From Vigna angularis (Eukaryota; Streptophyta; Magnoliopsida; Fabales; Fabaceae): a stretch of DNA of 64,000 nt. Numbering within the stretch: position 1 is the first letter of the stretch; every line of letters starts with the position of its first letter. The stretch is taken from NCBI RefSeq assembly GCF_016808095.1, contig NC_068975.1, positions 18,917,501-18,981,500 on the forward strand, read 5' to 3'. Position numbers and translations under genes: made by a program. Below are positions 23,151 to 34,585 of this stretch, piece by piece. The notes beneath the pieces were generated by a model that was not told the DNA's origin, did no database searches, and saw only the letters and a program-made list of their open reading frames with translations.

Positions 23151-24350
23151 TCAAATCATCATTGTAGACACATGCATAATCTTCCTACTCAAGGCATTAG
23201 CCACCACATTAGCCTTTCCCGGATGGTAGAGTAAATCAAAATTATAATCCTTTATGAATTCCATCCATCTTCTCTGCCTCATATTCAACTCCTTCTGATC
23301 AAAAAGATACTTTAAACTCTTGTGATCATTGAACACTTGAAACCGAGCACCATACAGAAAATGCCTCAAAATCTTCAAGGAAAATACCACTGCTGCCAAT
23401 TCCAAGTCATGAGTGGGATAATTACTCTCATGAACCTTCAATTGCCTAGAAGCATATGCTACAACCTTTCCTTCATGCATTAAAACACAACCTAATCCTT
23501 CATAGGAGGCATCATCGAAAACCGCGAAAGGTTTACTTGTGTCATGGATTACCAATACAGGAGCACTAGTCAACTTCTTCTTCAGCTCTCGAAAGCTATT
23601 TTCACAACGATCGGTCCAAGCAAAATGTTGATCCTTCCTAGTTAACCGAGTTAATGGCACTACAATTCTTGAAAAACCCTCAACGAAGCACCGATAGTAA
23701 CCTGCCAACCCAACAAAAATCCTGACCTCCGTGGCCGACTTAGGTCTTTCCCATTGAAGCACCGCCTACACCTTTGCAGGATCCACCGAAATGCCACCGG
23801 CCGAAATCACATGCCCCAAGAACTGTACTTCTTCCATCCAGAACTGACACTTAGACAACATAACATACAACTTATTTTCCCTCAACACACCGAGCATTGC
23901 CCTTAGATGCTCTTCATGCTCCTCTCTAGTGCTGGAGTAGATTAGTATATCATCAATGAAGACCACCATAAACTTATCCAGGAACGGTCGGAAGATGCGA
24001 TTCATGTAGTCCATGAATATGGTCGGAGCGTTAGTAACATCGAACGACATCACCACATACTCATAATGACCATACTAATACCTGAAACCAGTCTTCTGAA
24101 TGTCTCCTTCCTTGACCAAAATTTGATGATAACCTGATCTGAAGTCTATCTTGGAAAACACCATAACCCCATGCAATTGATCATCAAGTCATCAATCCTA
24201 GGCAACAAGTACTTATTCTTGATGGTTAACTTATTCAACTGCCTGTAATCCACACATAACTGAGAGCTACCATCCTTCTTTTTCACTAACAAAACAGGCG
24301 CACCCCAAGGCGAAACGCTCGGTCTGATAAACTTCTTCTCCTACAATTCC
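23151..24350 (-). pseudogene. Tekay-like reverse transcriptase and RNase H
   Basis: Two main frames. 24056-23766 holds the RT palm with catalytic FIDD in [13 protein letters not shown] and [17 protein letters not shown]. 23762-23151 holds the connection and RNase H with [20 protein letters not shown] and [10 protein letters not shown]. An in-frame stop separates the two frames. Upstream (24350-24057) the [19 protein letters not shown] region is readable only across frameshifts. The first RNase H acidic residue region reads [16 protein letters not shown]. Confidence 0.85.
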
Positions 24351-25229
24351 TAAATTTGCTTCTTCAGTTCCACCAACTCTGCATGGGCCATTCTATAAGG
24401 GGCTATTGATACTGGTCCAGTACCCGACACTAGATAAATAGATAACTTAACTTCCCGCTGAGGAGGCAACCCAGGCACTTCCTCAGGAAACACATCCAAA
24501 AAGTCTCTTACTACCGTTCGGTCTACACCACTAGCTACCGAATGGTCCACTCCACTAACTACCAAGCGGGCTACACACCATTCACTCGGATTAGCTTCTA
24601 AGTGAGACAACACCATAAAGCAACACGCCTCCTCCAACAACTCTTGCTTCAATTGCCAGGAGACAAAGACACCACTTCTTCCCTTTAAAGAAATACCAAC
24701 TTCTTCTCTCCACAATCTATAAGAATGCGATTGGTAGACACCAATCCATTCCTAGAATTACTTCTAAACCTTGCAAAGGTAAATAGATAAGATTCACCTT
24801 GAACCAACACCCCTCAACCTCAACCGGACATCTAGCACACATCAAAGATGTCCTAACCCGACAAGCTGCTAGGGTGGACACCACTAGATCAAACTGTAAC
24901 TCTCCCACAGTCAACCCCAACCTTTCTACACATGCCTCAGAAATAAAAGAATGTGTAGCCCCTGAATCAAACAATACTACACATTCTCTACCATACAACA
25001 AAAATTTACTAATAATAAGATTACCTGAACTGGCCGCTTTTGCCCCTGATAAAGCATACACCCTTCCTGAAGCTTGACGTCTGGCACCTCCTCTCGGCTG
25101 AAACCTCCCAATCGAACGATTCTGAACCACTGCTTTTCCACCCAAGTGACAATCCCTCTCAAAATGACCTTCCCTTCCACACCGATTACACCTCCTATAT
25201 TCTCTCAATTGAGGATAGACCGGCTTCAC
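24350..25229 (-). pseudogene. Tekay-like zinc knuckle, aspartic protease and RT leader
   Basis: Frame 25229-24717 starts with a CCHC knuckle (CNRCGREGHFERDC). The protease follows with active site VVLFDSGATHSFIS and a second conserved GLEVILGMDWC. The frame stops at 24717. The next frame (24715-24350) contains DFLDVFPEEVPGLPPQREVKLS, the usual bridge into RT. The knuckle binds the element RNA and the protease matures the polyprotein (family knowledge). Confidence 0.87.
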
Positions 25230-25509
25230 ATGAGGCCCTCCACAATTATAACAACTTACAGGTCCAAACTACCCCGAATGACCACTGGAACCTGATGACT
25301 GTGAAGAAAAAACGCTGGATCCAGAAGAAGAAGAAGGCCGAGAATAAGGAGCCCCCAAATCTCGGTGGTTGCTTTTGCTAATTCTCCACCTCCCTCTTAG
25401 TTTTCTCCAAAACTCTAGCCCTCTTCACCAAAGCTCGAAACTCCTGGATACACAAACTTGTGACCAACAACTTAATGTCGCCTCTCAAACCATTCTCAAA
25501 CTTCATGCA

Positions 25510-26163
25510 CTACCACTCTTCATTCATTGCTAGAGTGTGAAACCTTAAAAGATGCTTGAACCGATCGACATACTCAGATACCGTCATATTCCCCTGAACC
25601 AGCTCAAGAAACTTCACTTCCTTTGCAAACCGAACGATGTTAAGGAAGTACTCGATATAGAACTTCTGTTTGAAAATCTCCCAAGAAATGGGGTTACCGC
25701 TTCCCTCCAACAGCATTCTCAAGCTACTCCACCAATGAGTGGCTTCCCTAGTTAGCAGATACTCAAAAAAATCCAATTTGTTCTTGTCCGGACACCTCTT
25801 GGCATTAAAAATCCTCTTCATGTCTCTAAACCACTAGTCGGCCTCATCTGGACTGTATTTCCCACGAAATTTAGCTGGATGATGTTGAAAGAAACTCTCT
25901 AAACTCCACTCTTGCTTATGAGTAGCAAAAAAAGTAGACGGTTCAGTTGTAGCTTTACCGCTAGCCATGAAATCCACATATTGCCTTTGGGACACCTCAG
26001 CTGATAACCCAACAGTTTCCAAATGTTGTAATGCTACTGTATTCTGCTGAACTAATGCAGCGTTCTGTTGCTGCATTGCAGTAACTACCGATTCTATCAT
26101 CCGCATCAAGTCTGGTGCATTAGGATTTGCGGGTGAGGAAGAAGGAGGAGACCTAGATGCCAT
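25510..26163 (-). pseudogene. Tekay-like gag with an in-frame stop
   Basis: The best start is the ATG at 26163-26161 (MASRSPPSSSPANPN). An upstream in-frame ATG at 26265 lies closer to the LTR. A Q-rich segment (TAMQQQNAALVQQN) precedes the capsid-like part, where an in-frame TAG at about 25824-25822 interrupts SPDEAD|WFRDMKRIF. The rest reads LLTREATHWWSSLR, EFYIEYF and QGNMTVSEYVDRFKHL before a second stop. Both halves are in the same frame, so only point mutations separate them. Confidence 0.85.
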
Positions 26164-26289
26164 CTTCTGATTATTCAGAGAGAAAGAACCATTGGTCCAA
26201 CTCAAAGAGACAAAGACACTATCTAAATCAACACTAAGTACACAACACAAGCATAACATACTCATAACCTACAGGGTTCCTAAGGAAAG

Positions 26290-26307
26290 AACTACTTTGA
26301 TATCATT
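26290..26307 (-). other. Primer-binding site of the Tekay-like element (initiator tRNA-Met type, diverged)
   Basis: Just inside the 5' LTR on the minus strand, ATGATATCAAAGTAGTT resembles the TGGTATCAGAGC-type site used by many plant retrotransposons primed by tRNA-Met. Its position two bases from the LTR end supports the call. Confidence 0.65.
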
Positions 26308-27219
26308 AGTGTAACATCCCAAAAATATAGTATAACTATATAATATAGTCATCATATAAAATGTTACAATAGAATAGTCATCTACTAAGTAATAAAGTGT
26401 TAACAGTACAGTTATCCAAAATAACCATAAAATTAAAACTTTACAAAATTCTGCCTAAGGAACAAAACTATAAACATAACCAATCGGTTCCTACACAATC
26501 TCCACATGACCGATCGGTCCTAGTCTAAACAGTTGGGTCCTCTCCATCTAGCGCCTGCTCCACCGAACACTCGTCATCCTCTGCTTACATTCACCAAATG
26601 ATCATTGGAAAGAAGAAATGTCGAATGGGCAACATAACAAGACATAAAAGAAGGGTAAGCTAGTGTAATTTAATAGTCATATGAACATACAATACAAACA
26701 AACATATCAGATAATCATACACATGTAGAAAAACATATAAACACATATTGACCGACCACTGCAATTCTACCGTCCGGAATAGTATGAATATGTAGCTTTG
26801 GCCTTTCGTGCACTCGTGGGTGTAGTAACTTGAAACCCATCAGCTGCCACACGAGGTTAACCCGTTATCAATCACCGTAGGAGCCCCCCTCGGCTAGAGC
26901 CTCCTGCTATTCACACGACATGACTTACCCATCTCTACTTGAGACTTGGTAATCATTAGAATGTCAGGATGAACGTCGTGGATTTCGTTGTCCATATTCA
27001 TACTATACCACCATCTTGATTAACCAATCACTAAGACATTTCTCCTTGGAATTCTCTTTCATACCAGTTGGAACATCATACTTTATTTGAATTTTAATAC
27101 TATTTCTCACACATAGTAGATCAATACAATTCTAATAATCAATCCGAACCAAACAATGAAATCAATATTTAAAACGCGAATAAAATTTCGTAGAAGAAAA
27201 CAGAACAAACAACAACAAA

Positions 27220-28020
27220 ACCCTTGAGTACTACCGAACGGAAACGATTAACATAACCTATGAATGAGACCGAACGGAAAACACTCACAACACGTGAACA
27301 TGACCGAATTGTCATTTAACGAGTAAGGCTCAAAACATGAGCCTACTGTAGTTGGAGGGTCGAACGCTAGCACAATCGAACACTTTTAGCTTAGATAGAA
27401 CACTAAGAACTTAAAATGAATACTAATATAAGACCAATCACTAAAACATTACCGAACGGTCATTAACATGTAAGTCCCATAAAAGGCCGAACATAGTTAA
27501 GACCGAACACTAGTACAAGACCGAACTCTATAGCTAAATCGAATACTAGTACGAGACCGAATGTTATGACTAAACCGAATAATACTAAAACTGAACGTTA
27601 ATACAACACCGAGCACTACTCAGACCGAACACTAATACAACACTAAGAACTTCTAAGACCAAACGCGAATACAAAACTGAACACTACTAAGACCGAACGA
27701 AAATACAAAACCAAACATTGCTAAGACCGAACGTGAATACAAAGCCTAACACTTACATGAAACCTAGCACTACTAAACCGAACGCTAACCGAACACTAGA
27801 ACGAGACTGAAAGCTAGTAAGATCGAAAACTAGAACGAAACTGAAAGCTAGTAAGACCGAACGCTAGTGACACCGAACGCTAGTTAGACTGAACGTTAGT
27901 GTATGACCGAACACTAGAGCGAAATTGAAAGCTAGTAAGACCGAACGCTAGTGAGACCAAACACTTTATTTAATCGAATACTAGTACAAGACCGATCGGT
28001 CATTAACTGAAGCTCTACGA
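27220..28020. repeat. Degenerate ACCGAAC(G/A)CTAGT array within the Tekay-like LTR
   Basis: Dozens of irregularly spaced copies of ACCGAAC followed by GCTAGT, ACTAGT or ACTACT, separated by ACGAGA, ACAAGA or AAGA spacers. The array seems to have grown by repeated slippage of a short unit. I see no open frame or regulatory pattern. Confidence 0.8.
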
Positions 28021-28422
28021 AAGCAAAACTCGGTTGAGGCCGAACACAGGAGGAAGGCCGAACGGTCAATGAGTGACACTCGGCGATCTGCATTATTCTA
28101 CAAAATCATGAACTCAAGGACTGATACTCAGATTTCCTACTTTTGGTACAATTTTGAGTGACTTAAGGGCTCTAACAAGTCTTAAACAACTTACCCAAGT
28201 TCTCCACATAGACCAAACTCACATCGGACACAAATTTCCCCTTTTTACTACCCACACTTCCTCACAATTCACTCGGTCTCTGAACTAGAATTTTGCAGAC
28301 ATACCGTCAACATAAACACAACACCTAACAGTCAACACTAACCATATCAGACACTCAATCATTCAATTTCACACACATGCATAATCCTCAAACAACATTT
28401 TCATACATCATAAATCAAGTAT

Positions 28423-29520
28423 TTAAATTAAGGTTTAATTGCTTCCTTTGTCCCTAGTTTGGTTGAATTGTGTCAAATTCATGCTCATTTTTAAAAAAGT
28501 TTCATTGTCGTCCTCACGTGGTGTAAAAGTGTCCATTGAATCTAAACATAGAAAAAATTTGTGTCAATGTAGTCATCTCCGTTAAATACACACTAACGGT
28601 GTTAAGTGGCTGATTATTTGGCACTTGAGAATTAAAACGTGGCAAAAGAGAGGTTTACGTGGATGCCCTAAGTGGGAAGTACCTCAATGAGGTTATAAGT
28701 GACAGATGCGTGGTGGGAGTTGATGGTGTTGGCTGTCTTCTTCTTCGTTAGGGTTTGCTGTTTTGTGTTGGCAGTAGCTTGGTGAGTTTATTGTTCTTCC
28801 TCCCTCTACTTCTTCCTCCCTCTTTGGGTGTTTGTTGAGAAATGGCTGTTCTTTGGTTTGGAGTTGGGGGACAACAACAAACAGAGATAATAGTTTATGG
28901 GGGACCACAACAAAAGCAAACACACACACGAAGCAAACACACACACGAAGCAAACACACACACCAAAGCAACCATAAACCCAACGAAAGCAATGTACACG
29001 TACCTTCGAATGGACCTTTGAATGGAACCCACTTCGCACTTCCAAATACCCCACGAACAATGCGAAAAACGCTTCCAAATAACCAAACACGTTCTGCTTT
29101 CAAAAGCCCCAATTGCGATTTTTCACCCTTCCTCAACTCAGAAACACTCTATCTCAAATATCTCAAATGCCCTAATTAGTTTTCGTTCACAAATACCCTA
29201 AATGAATTCTGATTTTAATTTCCCCAGTTCAATAACCTATTTCCATGTAGCCTAATTTTAATTTCATTGACACGTCATTACCACTACTGTCACTCATTTG
29301 CCACGTTTTAATTCTCTAGTGCCAAATAATCAACCACTTAACACAGTTAGTCTGTATTTAACGGAGATGACTACATTGACACAAATTTTTCCTATGTTTA
29401 GATTCAATTGACACTTTTACACCACGTGAGGACAAAACTGAAACTTTTTTAAAAATGAGGATGAATTTGACACAATTCAACCAAACTGAGGACTAAGGAA
29501 GCAATTAAACCTTAAATTAA
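28423..29520. mobile_element. Non-autonomous Mutator-like element (MULE-A), 1080 bp, with 9-bp target duplication
   Basis: The element spans 28432-29511. Terminal inverted repeats of about 215 bp (28432-28646 and 29297-29511) start GGTTTAATTGC and end GCAATTAAACC, with only scattered differences. It is flanked by the perfect 9-bp duplication TTAAATTAA (28423-28431, 29512-29520). The empty site is visible in the truncated 3' LTR near 21048-21060 as TTAAATTAACTAGC. Long TIRs with 9-bp duplications are the signature of Mutator-like elements (family knowledge). The centre contains an ACACACGAAGCAAAC-type tandem repeat (about 28920-28970) and no transposase. Confidence 0.92.
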
Positions 29521-30035
29521 CTAGCTTCCCTTACTTTTTTTACCGAACCGTTGATCGAACCGAACGCTCAACAACTGCAGCTCACCACACCAGAAAATCC
29601 TAAGTACCTAAAATTCACCGATTAAAGAGAATAGACCAACCAAAAGCCCAAATCTGTGATCAAAAAGGGGAAGAGGAAACCGATGAACACATGCAACTAG
29701 AAACTTGGCTTGCATGTGTCAAAAAGTTTCGGAATCTCACAATAGCTCAAGAAATCGAGACTTAGCAGCTCTAAACAAGACTTTGATCGGTGGAAATGGG
29801 AGCTCTTGAAGTCAGGATAACCTAGGAAGTTCTTGATCTTCGATCAGGTGAAACACACGTGGGAATTTTAGAGAGAAGAGAGAGAAAGAGTAGGAAGTTC
29901 TAGTTTTAGAGAGATGCAACTTATGAAATAATAAGACGAGCTTTGGTTTTGAAATTTCTATTTATACGCTCACTGCTCGGTCCCTTTATTTTGAGACCTG
30001 TCCTTCTTTAAAACTAAATTTTCTAGACTCTTACA

Positions 30036-30300
30036 GAGAACACCGAATCGACACCACGCCTGATGCTGTGGTAGCGAAAGACGGCGCAGAAGTTGGACTG
30101 GACGGCGCAACGGATAATGCGGAGGCTGGCCCCGGACGACGCCGCAGTCGTCGCGTCCGCAAGCGATACCTGCATAATTTCCAGTCAATGTAACAGTGGC
30201 ACCTTGAACGTGCCCTCCATATCCTGCTTGCCAACCTTTGTACTGAAGTGTGAAACCCGTCCACCACGTTCCAGCCATCAAATGAATAATCTTAAATATT
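30036..30300. other. GC-rich, coding-like fragment of unknown origin
   Basis: GC-rich sequence abutting the Tekay-like 5' LTR, unlike everything around it. One plus-strand frame reads TTPDAVVAKDG (near 30050-30080), which resembles the start of the mature part of pectinesterases. Both strands stay open for 75-100 codons, but the frames do not continue as any family I recognise. It may be a fragment of the gene into which the element inserted. Confidence 0.3.
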
Positions 30301-30599
30301 ATTTTTCACGCAACCATTGAATTTAATCTTTTCTCTTCTACACATAACTTTATTTTTAAATATAATATATTTAAAAAATAAATTAAGCCACTTCCACGGC
30401 AAAGTGTCGAGTGGATTCAAAACAATGACAGCTAGAAGTCAATTAATATTTCTTAATATTTATATTAGGATCGTGATATTCTAACAACGCCGATTTGACA
30501 AAAATTTGACAATGCCACGTGTCAAGTTTTAATTGGTCGAATTTGAATGTTTTTTTTAATTTAAAATCTGATTTGGAATGGGTTGAAGTTTGGATTACG

Positions 30600-31016
30600 A
30601 AACTGCCCTCTTCGTTTTCGAACTCTATCTTCTCTCCTTATCACTGTCTTCTCTCTCCATTTTAGGGATTTGAATTTCATTTCAACTTCTCTCTTCATAA
30701 CAGTGTTCTCACTCCTCTATTTTTAGGGTTTCGTTTTGTTTTGAACATCTCTCTCCTGCTTCCCTGTCACCATTGTGTTCCTTTGAATCTCTGTGGACAT
30801 TGAGTTTGTTTCTTTGAGTTGTAGATTACGCTTGTCTCGTTCGGTGTGGATTTGTCTCCTTCGGTGTGGATTTGTCTCGTTCGGTGTCTCTGTGGACATT
30901 GAGTTTCTTTCTTTGAGTTAGAGATTACCCTTGTCTCGTTCGGTGTCGATTTGGTGGAAGTTGTTACCTTTTTTGTGCAATGGGTTCGTCTGGTGACAAT
31001 GGTTCTTCGAACAAGG
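30600..31016 (+). other. Leader-like segment and possible first exon in MULE-D
   Basis: Pyrimidine-rich leader-like sequence with tandem TCTCGTTCGGTGT phrases (30836-30945) precedes ATG at 30980 with the short frame M-G-S-S-G-D-N-G-S-S-N-K, directly followed by a good donor (AAG|GTATGA at 31014-31020). It looks like a 5' UTR plus first exon of a gene, perhaps the element's ancestral gene or a captured promoter. No second exon was identified. Confidence 0.35.
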
Positions 31017-31261
31017 TATGAACTTTTTCGTGTCTCTATATTCGTATTTTAGGGAGTGGATTTTGGTCTTGCATCTGTTCGTCATTTTTTTGTTGTGTCT
31101 TGCTTTTGGGTTGTCACTTACGTTGGTTATTTGTACCAACAAATATTAATTTTTTTTACAGTTGTTTGTTCGTCATCATTGAAAATGAAGTGTATTGCTA
31201 CTTTGAATGGAATTTTGAGTGAGGAGCACAAGTCCATTATTTCGAAGACGCAATTTGGATG

Positions 31262-31625
31262 GTTTTAAGAAAAATCCCCTTTTGTACCGAAAGTTGAAGA
31301 GTGCTACCCAGACATGGCTTAAGCACTGTCCAGGGGTCCTTATAAGTGTGTTTTCAATGTTGTGTGGATTGATTATCCTTATTGGCCATGATTGAAGGTG
31401 TCCACAACAAGAAATTTCAAGTTAGGTCAGTCCTATGTGGATGAAAGACCAATTAAGGTGTTTCTGGGTTGAGAGGTGAGTTCCTGCACCATTGACACAG
31501 AACTCATATTGTTGTAATCGATTACAGGGAGCTGGTAATCGCTTACCAGTAGAAAAATCTCCTTTTGTAACGAAAGTTGAAGAGTGCTACCCAGACGTGG
31601 CTTAAGCACTCCCCAGGAATATTTT
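31262..31625 (+). repeat. Direct repeat of about 60 bp in MULE-D
   Basis: The phrase from CCTTTTGTA(C/A)CGAAAGTTGAAG through GAGTGCTACCCAGAC, TGGCTTAAGCACT occurs at about 31276-31327 and again at about 31560-31611. Between the two copies lies GTAATCGATTACAGGG (about 31515), related to the hairpin cores further right. Confidence 0.75.
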
Positions 31626-32154
31626 GGATTCGTTATAACTGTCTTTTGAAGGTTTTATGGATGGATCATTAATGGAACACTTCAAGTTGGAATACTTCAA
31701 TATTAAACAAATATAAACGAAATAATGAAGGGTATTGAGTAATGAAAAGCACATACATTAATAAAAAAACGTAATGACATTTCACGAAACAACAAGTTTT
31801 GAAATGAAAAGATACATAACAGTATACAATGAAATGAAATCTAAGAAGATGGTTGTCAATCAAATTGATTGCGGAAGTTAATAAGTTCTTCCTCTACGAG
31901 TTGTGCAAAAATTGTCATGAACTTGAACTACCTTGGTTCAAACACCTATAGGAGTTTTTCCTCCACAATTGAATGGGCGGAAACTGTGTTTTGATACACT
32001 TGACACCATCAATGATGAGCAGCATGTGTTTCATCCAAAATTGAGTGGGCCAAACTGTGTTTTGATGCATTGGATACCATCAATGATGAGCAAGGTGAGT
32101 CATCCATGCAAAAAAAATAGAAAAGATCACTTATAGGGACACAAAAACGACTTT

Positions 32155-33793
32155 GGGGAGCAATGTTCATCTACCTGGAGAGTACAGTTGAAGTTTATGT
32201 ACAAATTACTTTTTTTCCTCTGGTAATCGATTACAAGACCCCTGTAATCGATCACCAGAGGAAAAAAGGTAATTTGTACAGAAACTTCAACTGTACTCCC
32301 CAGCTAGATGAACATTGCTCCCCATTCTCTACTTTTGTTGAATTTTTCCTTTTTTGAGATGGATGAGTGAGTTCAATGTTATTCGGTGTGCTCCCTGCAC
32401 CAATAATGAGGTTAGGTCATTGATTTCTTCAACATAAAAATGTCCATTTAGGTGGTTTTCTCCAATTGAGGTGAGGTGCATAACCCATGCTATCAACTTT
32501 GATCTTTGCTGACTATTTTAATCATAACTTTTTCCACATACCTCCAAATGATGTGATTATTTTTTTATTGGAAAGTAGACTCAAAAATATTTCCAATGAC
32601 TACTAATTTATAATATTTGGACATCTAAGTAGGTGCAGTTAATTCCTTAAATTTAACGTTTTATATATTTCTACCACCTCTAACCTTTGCTGGTTGTTTT
32701 GCTCATGACTTTCTCCACCAAACTTCAAATGAGTTGATTCAGAAAGCTCTTTGATTCTAGATTCCAAAAAAACAAGAATCAAGTCATTTGGAGTTCGGTG
32801 GAGAAAGTTAAGAACAAAACAATTAGCGAAGGTCAGAAAAATAGAGTTGGGGAGCAGTGTTCATCTACCTAGGGAGTACAGTTGAAGTTTCTGTACAAAT
32901 TACCCTTTTTCCTCTGGTAATCGATTACAAGAGCCATGTAATCGATTACCAGAGGAAAAAGGGCAATTTGTACAAAAACTTCAACTGTACTCCCTAGCTA
33001 GATGAACACTGCTCCCCATTCTCTATTTTTGTTGAATTTTTCCTTTTGTGAGATGGGTGAGTGAGTTCAATGTTATTCAGTGAGCTCCCTGCACCAATAA
33101 TAAGGTTAGATCATTGATTTCTTCAAAATAAAAATGTCCATTTAGGTGGTTTTCTCCAATTGAGGTAAGGTGCATAACCCATGCTGTCAACTTTGACCTT
33201 TGTTGACTATTTTAATCATAACTTTTTCCACAGACCTCCAAATGATGTGATTCTTTTTTTATTAGAAAGTAGACTCAAAAATATTTCCAATGACTACTAA
33301 TTTATAATTTTTGGACACTTGAGTAGGTGCAGTTAATTCCTTAAAGTTAAGATTTTATATATTTCTACCACCTCTGACCTTTGCTGGTTGTTTTGCTCAT
33401 AACTTTCTCCACCGAACTCCAAATGACTTGATTCTTGTTTTGTTGGAATGTAGACTCAAAGATATTTCAAATGATTACTAACTCATAATTTTTAGACCAC
33501 TTTAATAGATGCAGTTAATTTCCCAAAAACAATGTTTTTCTAAGCTTCCCATCAATGATTAGCAACATGAGACATCCATGCAAAAACTGGAAGAAATCAC
33601 CCATAAGGAAATAAAAATAACCCTGGGGAGTAGTGTTCATCTAGTTGGGGAGTACAGTTAAAGTGTTTGTACAAATGACCTTTTTTCCTCTAGTAATCGA
33701 TTACAGGGGTCTTGTAATCGATTACCAGAGGAAAAAGGTTCATTTGTACAGAAACTTCAACTGTACTCCCCAGTTAGATAAACACTACTTCCC
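32155..33793. repeat. Tandem array of three units of about 0.7-0.8 kb, each with a 169-bp hairpin
   Basis: Hairpins lie at 32155-32323, 32849-33017 and 33625-33793. Each begins GGGGAG(C/T)A.TGTTCATCTA and ends with the complement, with arms of about 70 bp around a core built on GTAATCGATTAC. The spacing is 694 and 776 bp. The sequence between hairpins is also repeated, including TTCAATGTTATTCGGTG and AGGTGCATAACCCATGCT phrases. An inverted piece of one spacer lies near 32770-32840. The short open frames in it look accidental. Confidence 0.9.
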
Positions 33794-34585
33794 ATAGTGG
33801 TTATTGCTCTTGTTTGTGACTTTTTGCATTTCTTGTGAATGGGTGACTGAGTTCCATATGAATGGATGTGTTCCCTAGACCAATGAATACATTAGGTCAT
33901 TGAATATATGGCAAAAATGTGATGGATCTCATCTAGCTTATATGAAAGTGTGCGAATACAAAATACCTTTGTATTAAAAAAGAAAAACACGCTGTAGAGA
34001 AAGTCACCAGCGCACCCAACACCCGAAAGCACAACGACGACAGCGAAAAAACCTCTCCTTTCGAGAAAACATGCCAACGGTGGCCCCAAGCGAGACTTCC
34101 TCCCACGACTTCAATGACGCATAGAGACAAAGGACTTCCTGCAGAGAATAGGTGGACCCAAGCACCAACGAACAACGATGAACAAGGATGACTTTGGTGG
34201 CGGAGCGAGAGTTTCGAATGGTGGACTGAGACTTTCGAATGGAGAACCCAAGCACCAACAAACAACGACGAAGAAAGGGGACTTCGGTGGCGCCAGAGTT
34301 TCGAATGGATATCCTTGAGAGAGAGAGACAGAGTTTCGTAAGAGATTGAGAGAGAGAATCGATAGAGATGAAGGCCACAGTTTCGTAAGAGATTGAGAGA
34401 GAGACTTTCGTAAGAGATGAAGGCACGAACAGGTTTCAGCAATCTCCTTCTTCCAAAAATGCCCTCGAAAACAAATCTCAACTTTTTTAAAAATTCATTT
34501 AAAACAACAAATGGCAGAACGACATGTGTCGTTGTCAAATTGTTGTCAAAATGGCGTTGTTGAAGAAACGTTTTCCTTTATATTA

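Larger units (their letters stand above)
20965..30035 (-). mobile_element. Tekay/Del-like Ty3/gypsy chromovirus, minus strand, decayed
   Basis: Read on the minus strand: 5' LTR (26310-30035), primer-binding site, gag, zinc knuckle, protease, RT, RNase H, integrase, chromodomain-like C-terminus, polypurine tract, and a 607-bp remnant of the 3' LTR (20965-21571). The LTR remnant matches the right LTR from 28338 to 30035 once the Mutator-like insertion is subtracted (607 versus about 609 bp). Gag and pol contain many stops and frameshifts. The left part of the 3' LTR is missing, replaced by the Tat LTR. Tekay/Del assignment rests on the gag, integrase and chromodomain style and the long LTR. Confidence 0.88.
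26310..30035 (-). repeat. 5' LTR of the Tekay-like element (carries a nested Mutator-like insertion)
   Basis: Limits TGTAACATCCC (26310) and CTCTTACA (30035), forming the inverted ends TGTAA...TTACA. Its length is 3726 bp, or about 2637 bp without the 1080-bp nested element and its 9-bp duplication. The segment 27220-28020 is a loose tandem array of about 12-20-bp units built on ACCGAACGCTAG. There is no coding sequence. Confidence 0.85.
30459..34585. mobile_element. Mutator-like element (MULE-D), 4.1 kb, with 9-bp target duplication
   Basis: The element spans 30468-34576 and is flanked by the perfect 9-bp duplication TTTATATTA (30459-30467, 34577-34585). Its imperfect inverted ends run about 50-60 bp. 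Left is GGATCGTGATATTCTAACAA, then CGCC. Right, complemented, is GGAAAACGTTTCTTCAACAA, then CGCC. Inside is a leader-like segment with a short possible first exon, a 60-bp direct repeat, and three hairpin-bearing tandem units. No transposase is readable, so it is probably a non-autonomous derivative. Confidence 0.8.

Noticed and set aside
28693..29136. Minus-strand frames with Cys/Val/Phe-rich repeats inside MULE-A
   Set aside because: They result from translating the ACACACGAAGCAAAC tandem repeat and continue into non-coding terminal repeats.
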